5,378 bases of DNA from Chloroflexota bacterium (GTDB lineage Bacteria > Chloroflexota > Limnocylindria > Limnocylindrales > CSP1-4): contig JAJYXX010000318.1 of the NCBI GenBank assembly GCA_021801545.1, positions 1 to 5,378 of the forward strand, written 5' to 3'. Of this stretch, positions 1 to 5,378 are shown in pieces. Below the pieces are notes generated by a model that did not search any database, was not told the origin of the DNA, and worked only from the letters and a program-made list of their open reading frames with translations. Position 1 is the first letter of the stretch, and every line of letters begins with the position of its first letter. A program made the translations under genes and the position numbers.

Positions 1-150
1 GCGACCGATGGGCGCCGCTCGACCGTCCGCGACACCCCGATCCTGACGGCGATCCAGCGCCCGATCGGCGAGATCCTGGAGCTTCTGGGCGCCGGGGAGG
101 AATCGCTCGACAGCGAGTCGCTCGCCACGGCAGGCAGCGCGACGCGCTGA
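1..150 (+). CDS. 3' end of an unrecognised protein gene (partial)
   Basis: The reading frame is open from the first base and ends at TGA 148-150, giving the last 49 residues of a protein whose start lies off the left edge. All but four of the 49 codons end in G or C, as in the other genes of the window, which supports real coding. The fragment contains a hydrophobic, probably helical segment (TPILTAIQRPIGEILELLG, about residues 13-30 of the fragment) followed by an acidic, Ser/Ala-rich tail that looks disordered. I do not recognise the family and assign no function. It is convergent with the minus-strand genes to its right. The C-terminal tail shows no resemblance to SelD or to another Sec-pathway protein that I can identify. 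Confidence 0.6.
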   Translation, partial: ATDGRRSTVRDTPILTAIQRPIGEILELLGAGEESLDSESLATAGSATR

Positions 151-224
151 CCGAGGCCGTCAGGAACCGACCCGCCCCGCCGGGGACGGCCGACCGACCT
201 GCCGGGGACGGCCGACCGACCCCC
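151..224. other. Short intergenic gap between convergent genes
   Basis: This gap separates the plus-strand stop at 150 from the minus-strand stop at 225. It holds a 21-bp direct repeat, listed separately, and a weak inverted repeat, GGCCGTC at 155-161 against GACGGCC at 185-191. A bidirectional terminator would be expected here. The inverted repeat has a long loop and no T-tract, so I do not call it a terminator with confidence. Confidence 0.4.
179..221. repeat. 21-bp perfect direct repeat, two copies
   Basis: Copies at 179-199 and 201-221 are identical and separated by a single T, so the period is 22 bp. Each begins GCCGGGGACGG and ends CCGACCGACC. The repeat fills most of the gap between the two convergent stop codons. 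Its function is unknown; replication slippage is the simplest origin. Confidence 0.9.
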
Positions 225-782
225 TCAGCGACGGGCCTCGCGCACCCGGAACGGTTCGCCGTGGCCGGGGATGACGACATCGACCGCTTCGAGCACGCGT
301 AGCCGATTGCGCTCGAGCGCCGCCTGGTCCCAGGCGCGCGGGTCGATCGCCGGCGTCCGGTCGCCGCGCCACCAGAGGTGGGTCAGGGCGTAGACCGCAT
401 CGTCGGCCTCGACGATCAGTGTCGCGTCTTCCTCGGTGTGGCCGGGTGTCAGCCAGAGCTGTGTCCTCGGGCTCAGGCGATCGCCGTCGCCATCGTGGTC
501 GAGCCAGAGATCGCCTCGGTAGCGGGCCCAGAAGTCGACGACCTCGGCGTTCGGGAAGAGCGCGACATTCATCGTGTGGTCCGGGTGATGGTGGCTGAGG
601 AAGACGTGAGTGACCGCCTCCGGGGCGACGCCGAGCGCGGCCAGCGGGTCGAGGATGAGCGAGCGCTGGGCGACCATCCCGGGATCGGCGACGATCAGCG
701 CATCCCCGTCCCGGACGAGGACGACGCTGCTTGCCACCCGATCGCGCGCGTAGCCCGCATGGAGCAGGTGGACGTCGGTCAT
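225..782 (-). CDS. Metallo-beta-lactamase-fold hydrolase, MBLAC1-like
   Basis: The product is a 185-residue cytoplasmic protein with no signal peptide or membrane segment. The zinc-binding motif is visible as LSHHHPDH (H64-x-H66-x-D68-H69). The third metal His is in TPGHTEEDA (H115), and a late conserved His is in IPGHGEPFRV (H174). The spacing and the phrases NVALFPNAEVVDF and DVVIPGHGEPFRV resemble, from memory, human MBLAC1 and its bacterial relatives, a compact MBL subgroup rather than the longer glyoxalase II or RNase J types. The place where many MBL enzymes carry the bridging Asp (a GD motif after two strands) reads YALTHLWW, with His135 there instead. The substrate cannot be deduced; a hydrolase of esters, thioesters, lactones or phosphodiesters is possible. 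The ATG at 782 fits the family N-terminus, but no good Shine-Dalgarno precedes it. The gene lies 532 bp downstream of mobA on the same strand and probably has its own promoter. Confidence 0.9.
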   Translation of the reverse strand: MTDVHLLHAGYARDRVASSVVLVRDGDALIVADPGMVAQRSLILDPLAALGVAPEAVTHVFLSHHHPDHTMNVALFPNAEVVDFWARYRGDLWLDHDGDGDRLSPRTQLWLTPGHTEEDATLIVEADDAVYALTHLWWRGDRTPAIDPRAWDQAALERNRLRVLEAVDVVIPGHGEPFRVREARR

Positions 783-791
783 GGGCCCGCA

Positions 792-797
792 ATGATA
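792..797 (-). promoter_or_regulatory. Possible -10 element for the MBL gene
   Basis: On the minus strand this reads TATCAT, five of six matches to TATAAT, ending nine bases before the ATG. If used, transcription would start only about two or three bases before the start codon, giving a nearly leaderless mRNA. That would agree with the lack of a Shine-Dalgarno sequence. No convincing -35 box is visible at the usual distance, so this is a weak call. Confidence 0.25.
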
Positions 798-819
798 CCC
801 GGCGACGATACCCGGCGAC
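794..819. repeat. 13-bp tandem direct repeat upstream of the MBL gene
   Basis: GATACCCGGCGAC occurs twice head to tail (794-806 and 807-819) with no mismatch. The proximal copy overlaps the candidate -10 element of the MBL gene. It could be a two-site operator or simply a slippage product. Confidence 0.85.
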
Positions 820-861
820 CGGAGACCGAGGGCAGGTGTCCTGCTGAGTCTGGCTCGTCCT

Positions 862-904
<43 letters not shown>

Positions 905-914
905 GGGCCGGCGT

Positions 915-926
915 AGCACGAGAAGG
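915..926 (-). repeat. Motif CCTTCTCRTGCT, copy 1 (inverted)
   Basis: Read on the minus strand this is CCTTCTCGTGCT, differing at one base from the two plus-strand copies at 1011-1022 and 1104-1115. Including flanks, it matches the third copy at 15 of 18 positions. An 11-bp palindrome, ACCGGACCGGT (930-940), follows closely on the plus strand. Confidence 0.55.
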
Positions 927-1010
927 CTTACCGGACCGGTTTCGCCGCCGCGGATCGGACAGACGATCGGCTCACAGCTACCCGGAGTCAGGGATCCGGT
1001 CAGCGGCAGC

Positions 1011-1022
1011 CCTTCTCATGCT
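1011..1022 (+). repeat. Motif CCTTCTCRTGCT, copy 2
   Basis: CCTTCTCATGCT is identical to copy 3, and the identity extends one base upstream to 13 bp. This copy sits in the loop and stem of a small hairpin, CGGCAGC (1004-1010) against GCTGCCG (1020-1026) with a nine-base loop. Confidence 0.6.
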
Positions 1023-1103
1023 GCCGATGACGAGATCGTCGGTCCGAGGGGTCGGGGGCCCGGCAGTTGGCGGCCGCAGACCACTGCCATCGCGTTCGAT
1101 AAC

Positions 1104-1115
1104 CCTTCTCATGCT
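1104..1115 (+). repeat. Motif CCTTCTCRTGCT, copy 3
   Basis: This copy is exactly 93 bp from copy 2. On the minus strand a TTGACC (1133-1128) lies 17 bases upstream of the hexamer GAGAAG within the motif. That is promoter-like spacing, but the -10 match is poor and the other copies have no such -35. Confidence 0.6.
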
Positions 1116-1209
1116 CCGGGAGCGGGAGGTCAAGCCCCGGGAGCCGGGAGGCCGCGCGCCGGGTGCCGTGCTGCGGGGACGAGCGACCCCAGCGCGGGAG
1201 CCGAGGTCG

Positions 1210-1240
1210 GCCGGTTCGCCCGCCGAACGGGCGAACCGGC
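1210..1240 (-). terminator. Candidate terminator hairpin after mobA
   Basis: A perfect 13-bp stem, GCCGGTTCGCCCG (1210-1222) against CGGGCGAACCGGC (1228-1240), closes a five-base loop. It begins 74 bases downstream of the mobA stop codon in the direction of transcription and would end the selA-selB-mobA transcript. There is no T-tract on either side, so it is not a classical intrinsic terminator; high-GC bacteria often use such tail-less hairpins. It could instead be a 3'-end stabiliser. Confidence 0.5.
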
Positions 1241-1314
1241 GTCGGCCGGCTCGTTCGTCGGCCCGCCCTTACTGGACGACCATCGGCACGTCCGCGGCCC
1301 GGCCGTCGGCCCGA

Positions 1315-1974
1315 TCAGCGCAACCTCTCGCCCGGCCCGCCGTCCGCCAGGTCGCTCGGCCGGTCAACGTCCTGGAGTGAGCGGCCACCCCGGTCGAACC
1401 GGCGCCAGGCCGCCTCCTCGACGAGCCTCGTCCGGGTCTCCCGCAGCAGCACCGTGATCCTCCGCTCGCCGGCTCCGACCAGCCGCTCGGCCGCTTCCCG
1501 GGCCGCGGCGACGCGCACGGCGATCGGCAGCTGCTCGGGACGGTCGCCGCTCACGAGGGCCGCGAGCTCGCAGCCAGACGCCTCGAGCTCGCGCACGAGC
1601 AGCGCCAGGACATCGTACTCGAGCCACGGCATGTCACCCCCGGCGACGAGCGCGACCGGCTCGCGGGCCTGGGCGAGCGCAGCCGCGATCCCAACGAGCG
1701 GTCCGCCGAACGGCTCGGGGTCGCGGACGAACCGGAGCGGGACCGCAAGGCCCACCGGGAGATCGGGCTCCGGGGCGTCCGGGGCGAGAACGATGAGCAC
1801 CTCGCGGCAGACGCCGGCGACCGCCTCCACCGAACGATGGAGAAGGGGACGCCCGTCGACGAGGGCGCCGAGCTTGTCACCGCCGAATCGGCGGGCCCGC
1901 CCACCGGCCAGGACGATCCCCGACGCGGCGGGCGGGATCGGGCGGGCGGCGGCGGTCCGTCGGGGCTGGCTCAT
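1315..1974 (-). CDS. mobA: Molybdenum cofactor guanylyltransferase (MobA family)
   Basis: The product (219 residues) is predicted to transfer GMP from GTP to Mo-molybdopterin, giving the guanine-dinucleotide cofactor used by formate dehydrogenases and other DMSO-reductase-family enzymes. The nucleotide-binding signature is LAGGRARRFGGDK (22-34), with Lys34 in the usual place. FGGPLVGIAAAL (89-100) and the metal-binding GGDMP (112-116) follow, and DVDRPSDLA (202-210) matches the family's C-terminal 'NTPEDL' segment. The LAGG form of the first motif favours MobA over the CTP-using MocA, which has LAAG. Length is normal for the family, with about ten extra Pro/Arg/Ala-rich residues before the fold. 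The ATG overlaps the selB stop as ATGA and has no Shine-Dalgarno, so translation probably depends on re-initiation from selB. Linkage to selA and selB suggests service to a Sec-containing molybdo- or tungsto-enzyme. Another sugar-type nucleotidyltransferase is possible but less likely. Confidence 0.88.
   Translation of the reverse strand: MSQPRRTAAARPIPPAASGIVLAGGRARRFGGDKLGALVDGRPLLHRSVEAVAGVCREVLIVLAPDAPEPDLPVGLAVPLRFVRDPEPFGGPLVGIAAALAQAREPVALVAGGDMPWLEYDVLALLVRELEASGCELAALVSGDRPEQLPIAVRVAAAREAAERLVGAGERRITVLLRETRTRLVEEAAWRRFDRGGRSLQDVDRPSDLADGGPGERLR
1971..1974 (-). other. ATGA overlap coupling selB to mobA
   Basis: The mobA ATG (1974-1972) overlaps the selB TGA (1973-1971) in the same four-base arrangement as selA/selB. 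No Shine-Dalgarno is visible upstream (minus strand GCGTCCCGCAACCG), so mobA translation probably relies on selB translation. Confidence 0.88.
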
Positions 1975-3959
1975 CGGTTGCGGGACGCCCGCGGTCCGAG
2001 GACGTGGCCGGCGGGCGTGCGGCGCAGGAGGCCCCGCCGATCGAGATCCTCGAGCACCGCCAGGCTGAACTTGCGGCTCGTGCCGGTTGCGTCGCGGAGC
2101 GCGGCCGGCGCGAGCGGCCCGGCGCCGGCCAGCTGCAGTGCCAGCCGCTCGAGTTCGCGGTATGTCGAGGTGGCGTACGCCAGGTCCGCCTCGAGGCGGA
2201 CGATCCGCCCGGCCGACTCGAGCGCCCGAACGCCCTCGACCGGACAGCCGGCGACGCGGACGGCCTCCGCGAACGGCGGCGGGGCGGCGACGGCGAGTGC
2301 CACCTCGAGGCGATCCATCGCCGCCCGGACCTCGGCCGGCAGTCCCGGCGGCCGCCGCGGGTCGCGGACGATGTCGCCGTCCCGGGCGAGCCGGCCGGCG
2401 TCGACGAGCCGGTCGAGCAGCACTCCGGCAATCGCGGTGGCGTCGGCCGGGCTGACCGTGACGAGGCGCCGGAGCGACCGGCCGATGATCGGCCGAAGCT
2501 CGCCGAGCGGCAGCCCGCCGCTCAGCGGCTGGGCGGCGTGACGGCCGGCGACGTGCTCGAGGGCGGCGGTCTCGAGGGCAACCAGCACGTCCGGTGCGGC
2601 CAGGAAGGCGCCGAGGACGGAGACGCCGGCGCGCTCGCCGAGCGGGCCGAGGGCCGGTTCGTCCGCCCCACGCGCGGCGAGGGCCGGTTCGTCCGCCCCA
2701 CGCGCGGCGAGGGCAGCCACCGCGCGGCGCCGCGGCAGCACCCCGTGGAGCGCAACGAGCGCCGCGAGCGTGTCGTCCGCGGCCGCGGCCTCTCCGAGCG
2801 CTCGCAGCCGGTCTGGATCGGACCGCCGGCGCGAGACGCCGATCGCGGGTGCGGTGTCGAGGATCCGGCCGCCGGCGGCGGTCGCGGCCGGCGACGGCCG
2901 GCGGAGGACGAACCGGTCGCCGATCGCGGCGGCAACGGGTCGGGCGAGCGCGAGCCGCACGATCTCCTCGCCGGTCGAGAGGCTCGCCGCGTCGCGTCGA
3001 CCCCGGCGGACCGTCGCCTCGACCTGGTCGGTTCCGAGGTGGAGCCTGACCGCCGCGCCGTGGTCCAGCGGCCAGCGCGCCGGCTCACGACCGAGCACAA
3101 CCGGTGGCCGGATCGCCACCACGAGGCGGTCCGTGGCGACGACCGCCGGGCCCGCGGCCAGGAGCTGACCCCGGCGCAGCTCCGCGGCTTCCACGACGAC
3201 GAGGTTGACGGCGACCCGGCCGCCCCCGCCGCCCGGCCCGTCCCGCTCGAGACGCACCACCGATCGGCCGTGGACTTGCAGCTCGCGGACCCGGACCGGC
3301 CACTCGCCCGGTTCCACCCTGAGCCTCTCCCCGACCTCGAGCGGGCCGCCCCGGAGCGTCCCGGTCACGACCGTCCCACGGCCGCGGACGGTGAAGACGC
3401 GGTCGATCGCGAGCCGTGCCGGCGCGCGGGTGTCGCCGGCTCGGGCCAGGACGCGGTCGCGCAGTGCGGCGAGCGCCGCCCGCAGGTCGGCGAGCCCCTC
3501 GCCGCTCGTCGACGAGACGGCGACCAGCGGGATGCCGTGGAGTGTCGTCCGCTCGAGCAGCGCCCGGACCGCCGCGACGACCGCGGCCGTCCGCTCCGGC
3601 CCCGCGAGGTCGACCTTCGTCACGACCGCCACCCCGTCGCTGATCCCGAGCGCATCGAGGAGCTCGAGGTGCTCGAGCGTCTGCGCCCGCGGCCCATCGT
3701 CAGCAGCCACGACGAGGAGCGCCGCGTCGATCTCGCCGGCCCCGACGAGCATGTTCCCGACGAGTCGGTCGTGCCCGGGCACGTCGACGAAATCGAGCTC
3801 GGTGCCGTCGTGGAACGCCAGGTGGGCATAGCCGACGTCGATCGTCATTCCCCGGCGCCGTTCCTCCGGGAGCCGGTCGGCGTCGATTCCGGTCAGGGCG
3901 CGCAGGAGCGCCGTCTTACCGTGGTCGATGTGGCCGGCGGTCCCGACGACGACGGTCAT
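1971..3959 (-). CDS. selB: Selenocysteine-specific elongation factor SelB
   Basis: SelB is the GTPase that replaces EF-Tu for Sec-tRNA(Sec) and recruits it to in-frame UGA codons by binding the mRNA SECIS hairpin. The 662-residue product has the complete G domain: GHIDHGKT (9-16), RGMTIDVGYA with Thr39, DVPGH (59-63), TKVD (114-117) and SSTSGEG (149-155). The sequence LTGIDADRLPEERRRGMTID is typical of SelB rather than EF-Tu. Beta-barrel domain II starts near residue 180 (IDRVFTVRGRGTVVTGT), and domain III follows. The C-terminal half is the winged-helix array; its last module, TSRKFSLAVLEDLDRRGLL (about 627-645), corresponds to the SECIS-binding end. Length is slightly above the usual 610-640. 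Ten residues of this come from an exact duplication (418-436), and a Gly-rich loop GPGGGGG (241-247) interrupts domain II. The ATG overlaps the selA stop as ATGA without a Shine-Dalgarno, indicating translational coupling. Confidence 0.97.
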   Translation of the reverse strand: MTVVVGTAGHIDHGKTALLRALTGIDADRLPEERRRGMTIDVGYAHLAFHDGTELDFVDVPGHDRLVGNMLVGAGEIDAALLVVAADDGPRAQTLEHLELLDALGISDGVAVVTKVDLAGPERTAAVVAAVRALLERTTLHGIPLVAVSSTSGEGLADLRAALAALRDRVLARAGDTRAPARLAIDRVFTVRGRGTVVTGTLRGGPLEVGERLRVEPGEWPVRVRELQVHGRSVVRLERDGPGGGGGRVAVNLVVVEAAELRRGQLLAAGPAVVATDRLVVAIRPPVVLGREPARWPLDHGAAVRLHLGTDQVEATVRRGRRDAASLSTGEEIVRLALARPVAAAIGDRFVLRRPSPAATAAGGRILDTAPAIGVSRRRSDPDRLRALGEAAAADDTLAALVALHGVLPRRRAVAALAARGADEPALAARGADEPALGPLGERAGVSVLGAFLAAPDVLVALETAALEHVAGRHAAQPLSGGLPLGELRPIIGRSLRRLVTVSPADATAIAGVLLDRLVDAGRLARDGDIVRDPRRPPGLPAEVRAAMDRLEVALAVAAPPPFAEAVRVAGCPVEGVRALESAGRIVRLEADLAYATSTYRELERLALQLAGAGPLAPAALRDATGTSRKFSLAVLEDLDRRGLLRRTPAGHVLGPRASRNR
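2651..2710 (-). repeat. 30-bp exact tandem duplication inside selB
   Basis: Two identical 30-bp units lie head to tail (2651-2680 and 2681-2710). The period-30 identity extends slightly past both ends (2648-2714). The duplication is in frame and gives the decapeptide AARGADEPAL twice in succession, at residues 418-427 and 428-437. It falls near the junction of domain III and the first winged-helix module. Identity at every base, including third codon positions, indicates a recent event. Confidence 0.95.
3956..3959 (-). other. ATGA overlap coupling selA to selB
   Basis: The selB start codon (3959-3957) and the selA stop codon TGA (3958-3956) share bases as ATGA. The bases before the selB ATG (minus strand GGCACCCGCGCG) hold no Shine-Dalgarno. 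Re-initiation by ribosomes finishing selA is therefore the likely mode of selB translation. Confidence 0.9.
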
Positions 3960-5362
3960 CGCGCGGGTGCCGCCGTGAGCGCGAGCGCCGCGGAGAGAGC
4001 CGCCGCCAGTCGGTCGTCGTCGGTCGGGTCGACCGTCCGCAGATCGAGCACGACCGAGCCGTCGGCGACCCGGGCGACGACCGCCGGGGTGCCCTCCCGA
4101 AGGCGCGCCAGGAGTCGGTCGGGCGACGGGACCTCGAGCGCGAGCCCCCAGGACGGAAGCGTCTCGCCCGGCAGCGAGCCGCCGCCGACCGTGGACTCGA
4201 GCCGGACCGCCCGAAACCGCGGGTCGTCGAGCTGACCGACCAGCCGCTCGGCTCGGACCTGGAGGTCGTCCGGGCGTACCGCGATCATCCGCCAGACGGG
4301 GATCTCCCGGACCGCCAGCCCGGCCCGGTAGAGCGCCAGCGTCGCCGCGAGCGCCGCGAGCGTCACCTTGTCGGGACGGGTCGCGCGTGCCAGCGGATCG
4401 CGTCGCAAGCGGGCCACCAGCTCGGTGCGACCAACGATCAGGCCGGCCTGCGGCCCACCGAGGAGCTTGTCGCCGCTGAACGTCACGAGGTCCGCGCCGG
4501 CGGCCAGGCGCTCGGAGGGCATCGGCTCGTGGGCGAGACCGAATATCGCCGTATCGAGGAGCGCACCGCTGCCGAGGTCGTCGACGACGATCGCGCCGTG
4601 GGCATGGGCGAGCGCGACCAGCTCGGCCGGCTCGGGCGCCTCCGTGAAGCCGGCCATCGTGAAGTTCGACGGATGGACGCGCAGCACGAGCCGTGCCCGA
4701 CCCTCCGCGAGGGGCGCCTCGAAGTCCGCCACCCGGGTGCGGTTCGTCGTGCCGACCTCGACGAGACGTGCGCCGGCGCGCCGAACGATCTCCGGGATCC
4801 GCACCCCACCCCCGATCTCGACGAGCTCCCCGCGCGACACCGCCACCCCGCCTCCGCGGCCCGCCAACCCGACCGCGAGCGCGAGCGCGGCCGCGTTGTT
4901 GTTCGTCACGAGCGCGTCGTTCGGGGGGACCACACTCTCGCCGTCGGTGAGCGCGACCAGGTGCTCCTCCGCGGCCCGGAAGCGCCGGCCCCGCCGGCCA
5001 TCCGCCCGGTCCATCTCGAGCAGCAAGTAGCCTCCCGCAGCCGCCGTCGCGGCCTCGATCGCCGCCCGCGGCCAGGGCGCCCGACCGAGGTTCGTGTGGA
5101 GGATGACGCCGGTCGCGTTGATCGCCGGCACGAGACCGACGCCGGCCGGGCCCTCGAGCTCCGCCAGTCGGCCGACGAGGGCGTCGGCGAGGAGGTCGAG
5201 CGGACGGGGCGCCGAGCCGCCGGCCAGCCGGGCGCGCTCCTCGGCGATCAGCTCGCGGGCGGCGGCCACGAACGCCTCGTGATCGCGGCTGCCGGCGACC
5301 GGGCGCGCCGCGGCCAGGAGCCGTTCGACGCTCGGCGGGCGGGCAGACTGGCTGGGCGGCAT
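3956..5362 (-). CDS. selA: L-seryl-tRNA(Sec) selenium transferase SelA
   Basis: SelA is the PLP enzyme that converts Ser-tRNA(Sec) to Sec-tRNA(Sec) using selenophosphate, forming large ring-shaped oligomers in other bacteria. The 468-residue product matches the family length (about 460). An N-terminal helical domain (about 1-75), which binds tRNA(Sec) in characterised homologues, precedes the aminotransferase-like core. Core motifs are INATGVILHTNLGRAP (81-96), VTNNNAAALAL (152-162), SRGELVEIGGGVRIPEIVRR (176-195), VGTTNRT (203-209), DDLGSG (261-266) and TFSGDKLLGGPQAG (294-307). Lys299 in the last is the predicted PLP Schiff-base lysine. RPDKVTLAALAATLALYRAG follows. Just before the NNN motif the protein reads TDGESVVPPNDALV, about four residues longer than my recollection of E. 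coli SelA. The ATG at 5362 has GGAGG upstream, and its N-terminus fits the family. The frame stays open to the right edge, so an earlier start cannot be fully excluded. It is the first visible gene of the operon. Confidence 0.97.
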   Translation of the reverse strand: MPPSQSARPPSVERLLAAARPVAGSRDHEAFVAAARELIAEERARLAGGSAPRPLDLLADALVGRLAELEGPAGVGLVPAINATGVILHTNLGRAPWPRAAIEAATAAAGGYLLLEMDRADGRRGRRFRAAEEHLVALTDGESVVPPNDALVTNNNAAALALAVGLAGRGGGVAVSRGELVEIGGGVRIPEIVRRAGARLVEVGTTNRTRVADFEAPLAEGRARLVLRVHPSNFTMAGFTEAPEPAELVALAHAHGAIVVDDLGSGALLDTAIFGLAHEPMPSERLAAGADLVTFSGDKLLGGPQAGLIVGRTELVARLRRDPLARATRPDKVTLAALAATLALYRAGLAVREIPVWRMIAVRPDDLQVRAERLVGQLDDPRFRAVRLESTVGGGSLPGETLPSWGLALEVPSPDRLLARLREGTPAVVARVADGSVVLDLRTVDPTDDDRLAAALSAALALTAAPAR

Positions 5363-5366
5363 CGAG

Positions 5367-5371
5367 CCTCC
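5367..5371 (-). promoter_or_regulatory. Shine-Dalgarno sequence of selA
   Basis: The minus strand reads GGAGG four bases before the selA ATG. It is the only clear Shine-Dalgarno in the operon and supports the chosen start. The spacing is on the short side. The selA promoter lies beyond the right edge. Confidence 0.7.
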
Positions 5372-5378
5372 GATCGCA

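Noticed and set aside
155..191. GGCCGTC...GACGGCC inverted repeat as a terminator
   Set aside because: Only seven base pairs with a 23-base loop and no T-tract; chance is likely in such GC-rich DNA.
179..221. Repeat pair as a CRISPR array
   Set aside because: Two copies separated by one base leave no spacer, and no cas gene is present.
225..227. TGA stop of the MBL gene as a possible Sec codon
   Set aside because: Homologues of this type end at about this point after PGHGEPFRV, and the following sequence is the direct repeat with no continuing domain.
1094..1103. GTTCGATAAC, resembling a tRNA T-loop
   Set aside because: The flanking bases cannot form the five-base-pair T stem, and no anticodon or acceptor arm fits around it.
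1116..1151. Imperfect direct repeat CCGGGAGCGGGAGG / CCGGGAGCCGGGAGG
   Set aside because: It differs by one inserted base and lies in purine-rich low-complexity sequence. I could not tie it to a function, so it is mentioned only in the region entry.
1018..1380. 120-residue open frame on the plus strand, partly in the gene-free region
   Set aside because: It is Arg/Pro/Ala-rich with no recognisable motif and overlaps the 3' end of mobA in antisense. Its ATG is part of the repeated 12-bp motif.
2004..4235. 743-residue open frame on the plus strand, opposite selB and the end of selA
   Set aside because: It is an antisense shadow: high GC content removes stop codons, the product is a charged low-complexity sequence with no recognisable fold, and the opposite strand encodes unmistakable SelB and SelA.

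Overview
The window is very GC-rich bacterial DNA whose genes strongly prefer codons ending in G or C. Its core is a minus-strand operon for selenocysteine (Sec) use: selA (3956-5362), selB (1971-3959) and a mobA-type molybdenum-cofactor guanylyltransferase gene (1315-1974). Each gene overlaps the next by four bases (ATGA), so the three are almost certainly co-transcribed and translationally coupled. The GC content, the protein style and a Sec operon would fit Chloroflexota or Actinomycetota, but nothing here fixes the phylum.

Layout from left to right: the 3' end of an unrecognised plus-strand gene (1-150); a short convergent intergenic gap with a 21-bp direct repeat (151-224); a minus-strand metallo-beta-lactamase-fold hydrolase resembling the MBLAC1 subgroup (225-782); a 532-bp stretch with no supportable gene but several short repeats and a strong hairpin (783-1314); then mobA, selB and selA, with the selA start and Shine-Dalgarno sequence just inside the right edge.

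How the genes work together: SelA converts Ser-tRNA(Sec) to Sec-tRNA(Sec). SelB is the dedicated elongation factor that brings Sec-tRNA(Sec) to SECIS-marked UGA codons. MobA attaches GMP to molybdopterin to make the guanine-dinucleotide cofactor. The enzyme class that classically needs both Sec and this cofactor is Sec-containing formate dehydrogenase, so such an enzyme is the likely customer, encoded outside the window. No selC tRNA, selD or selenoprotein gene was found here. No wholly new system is evident. The less routine points are the selA-selB-mobA coupling, an exact in-frame 30-bp duplication inside selB, a non-canonical metal-ligand position in the MBL protein, and a thrice-occurring 12-bp motif in the gene-free region.
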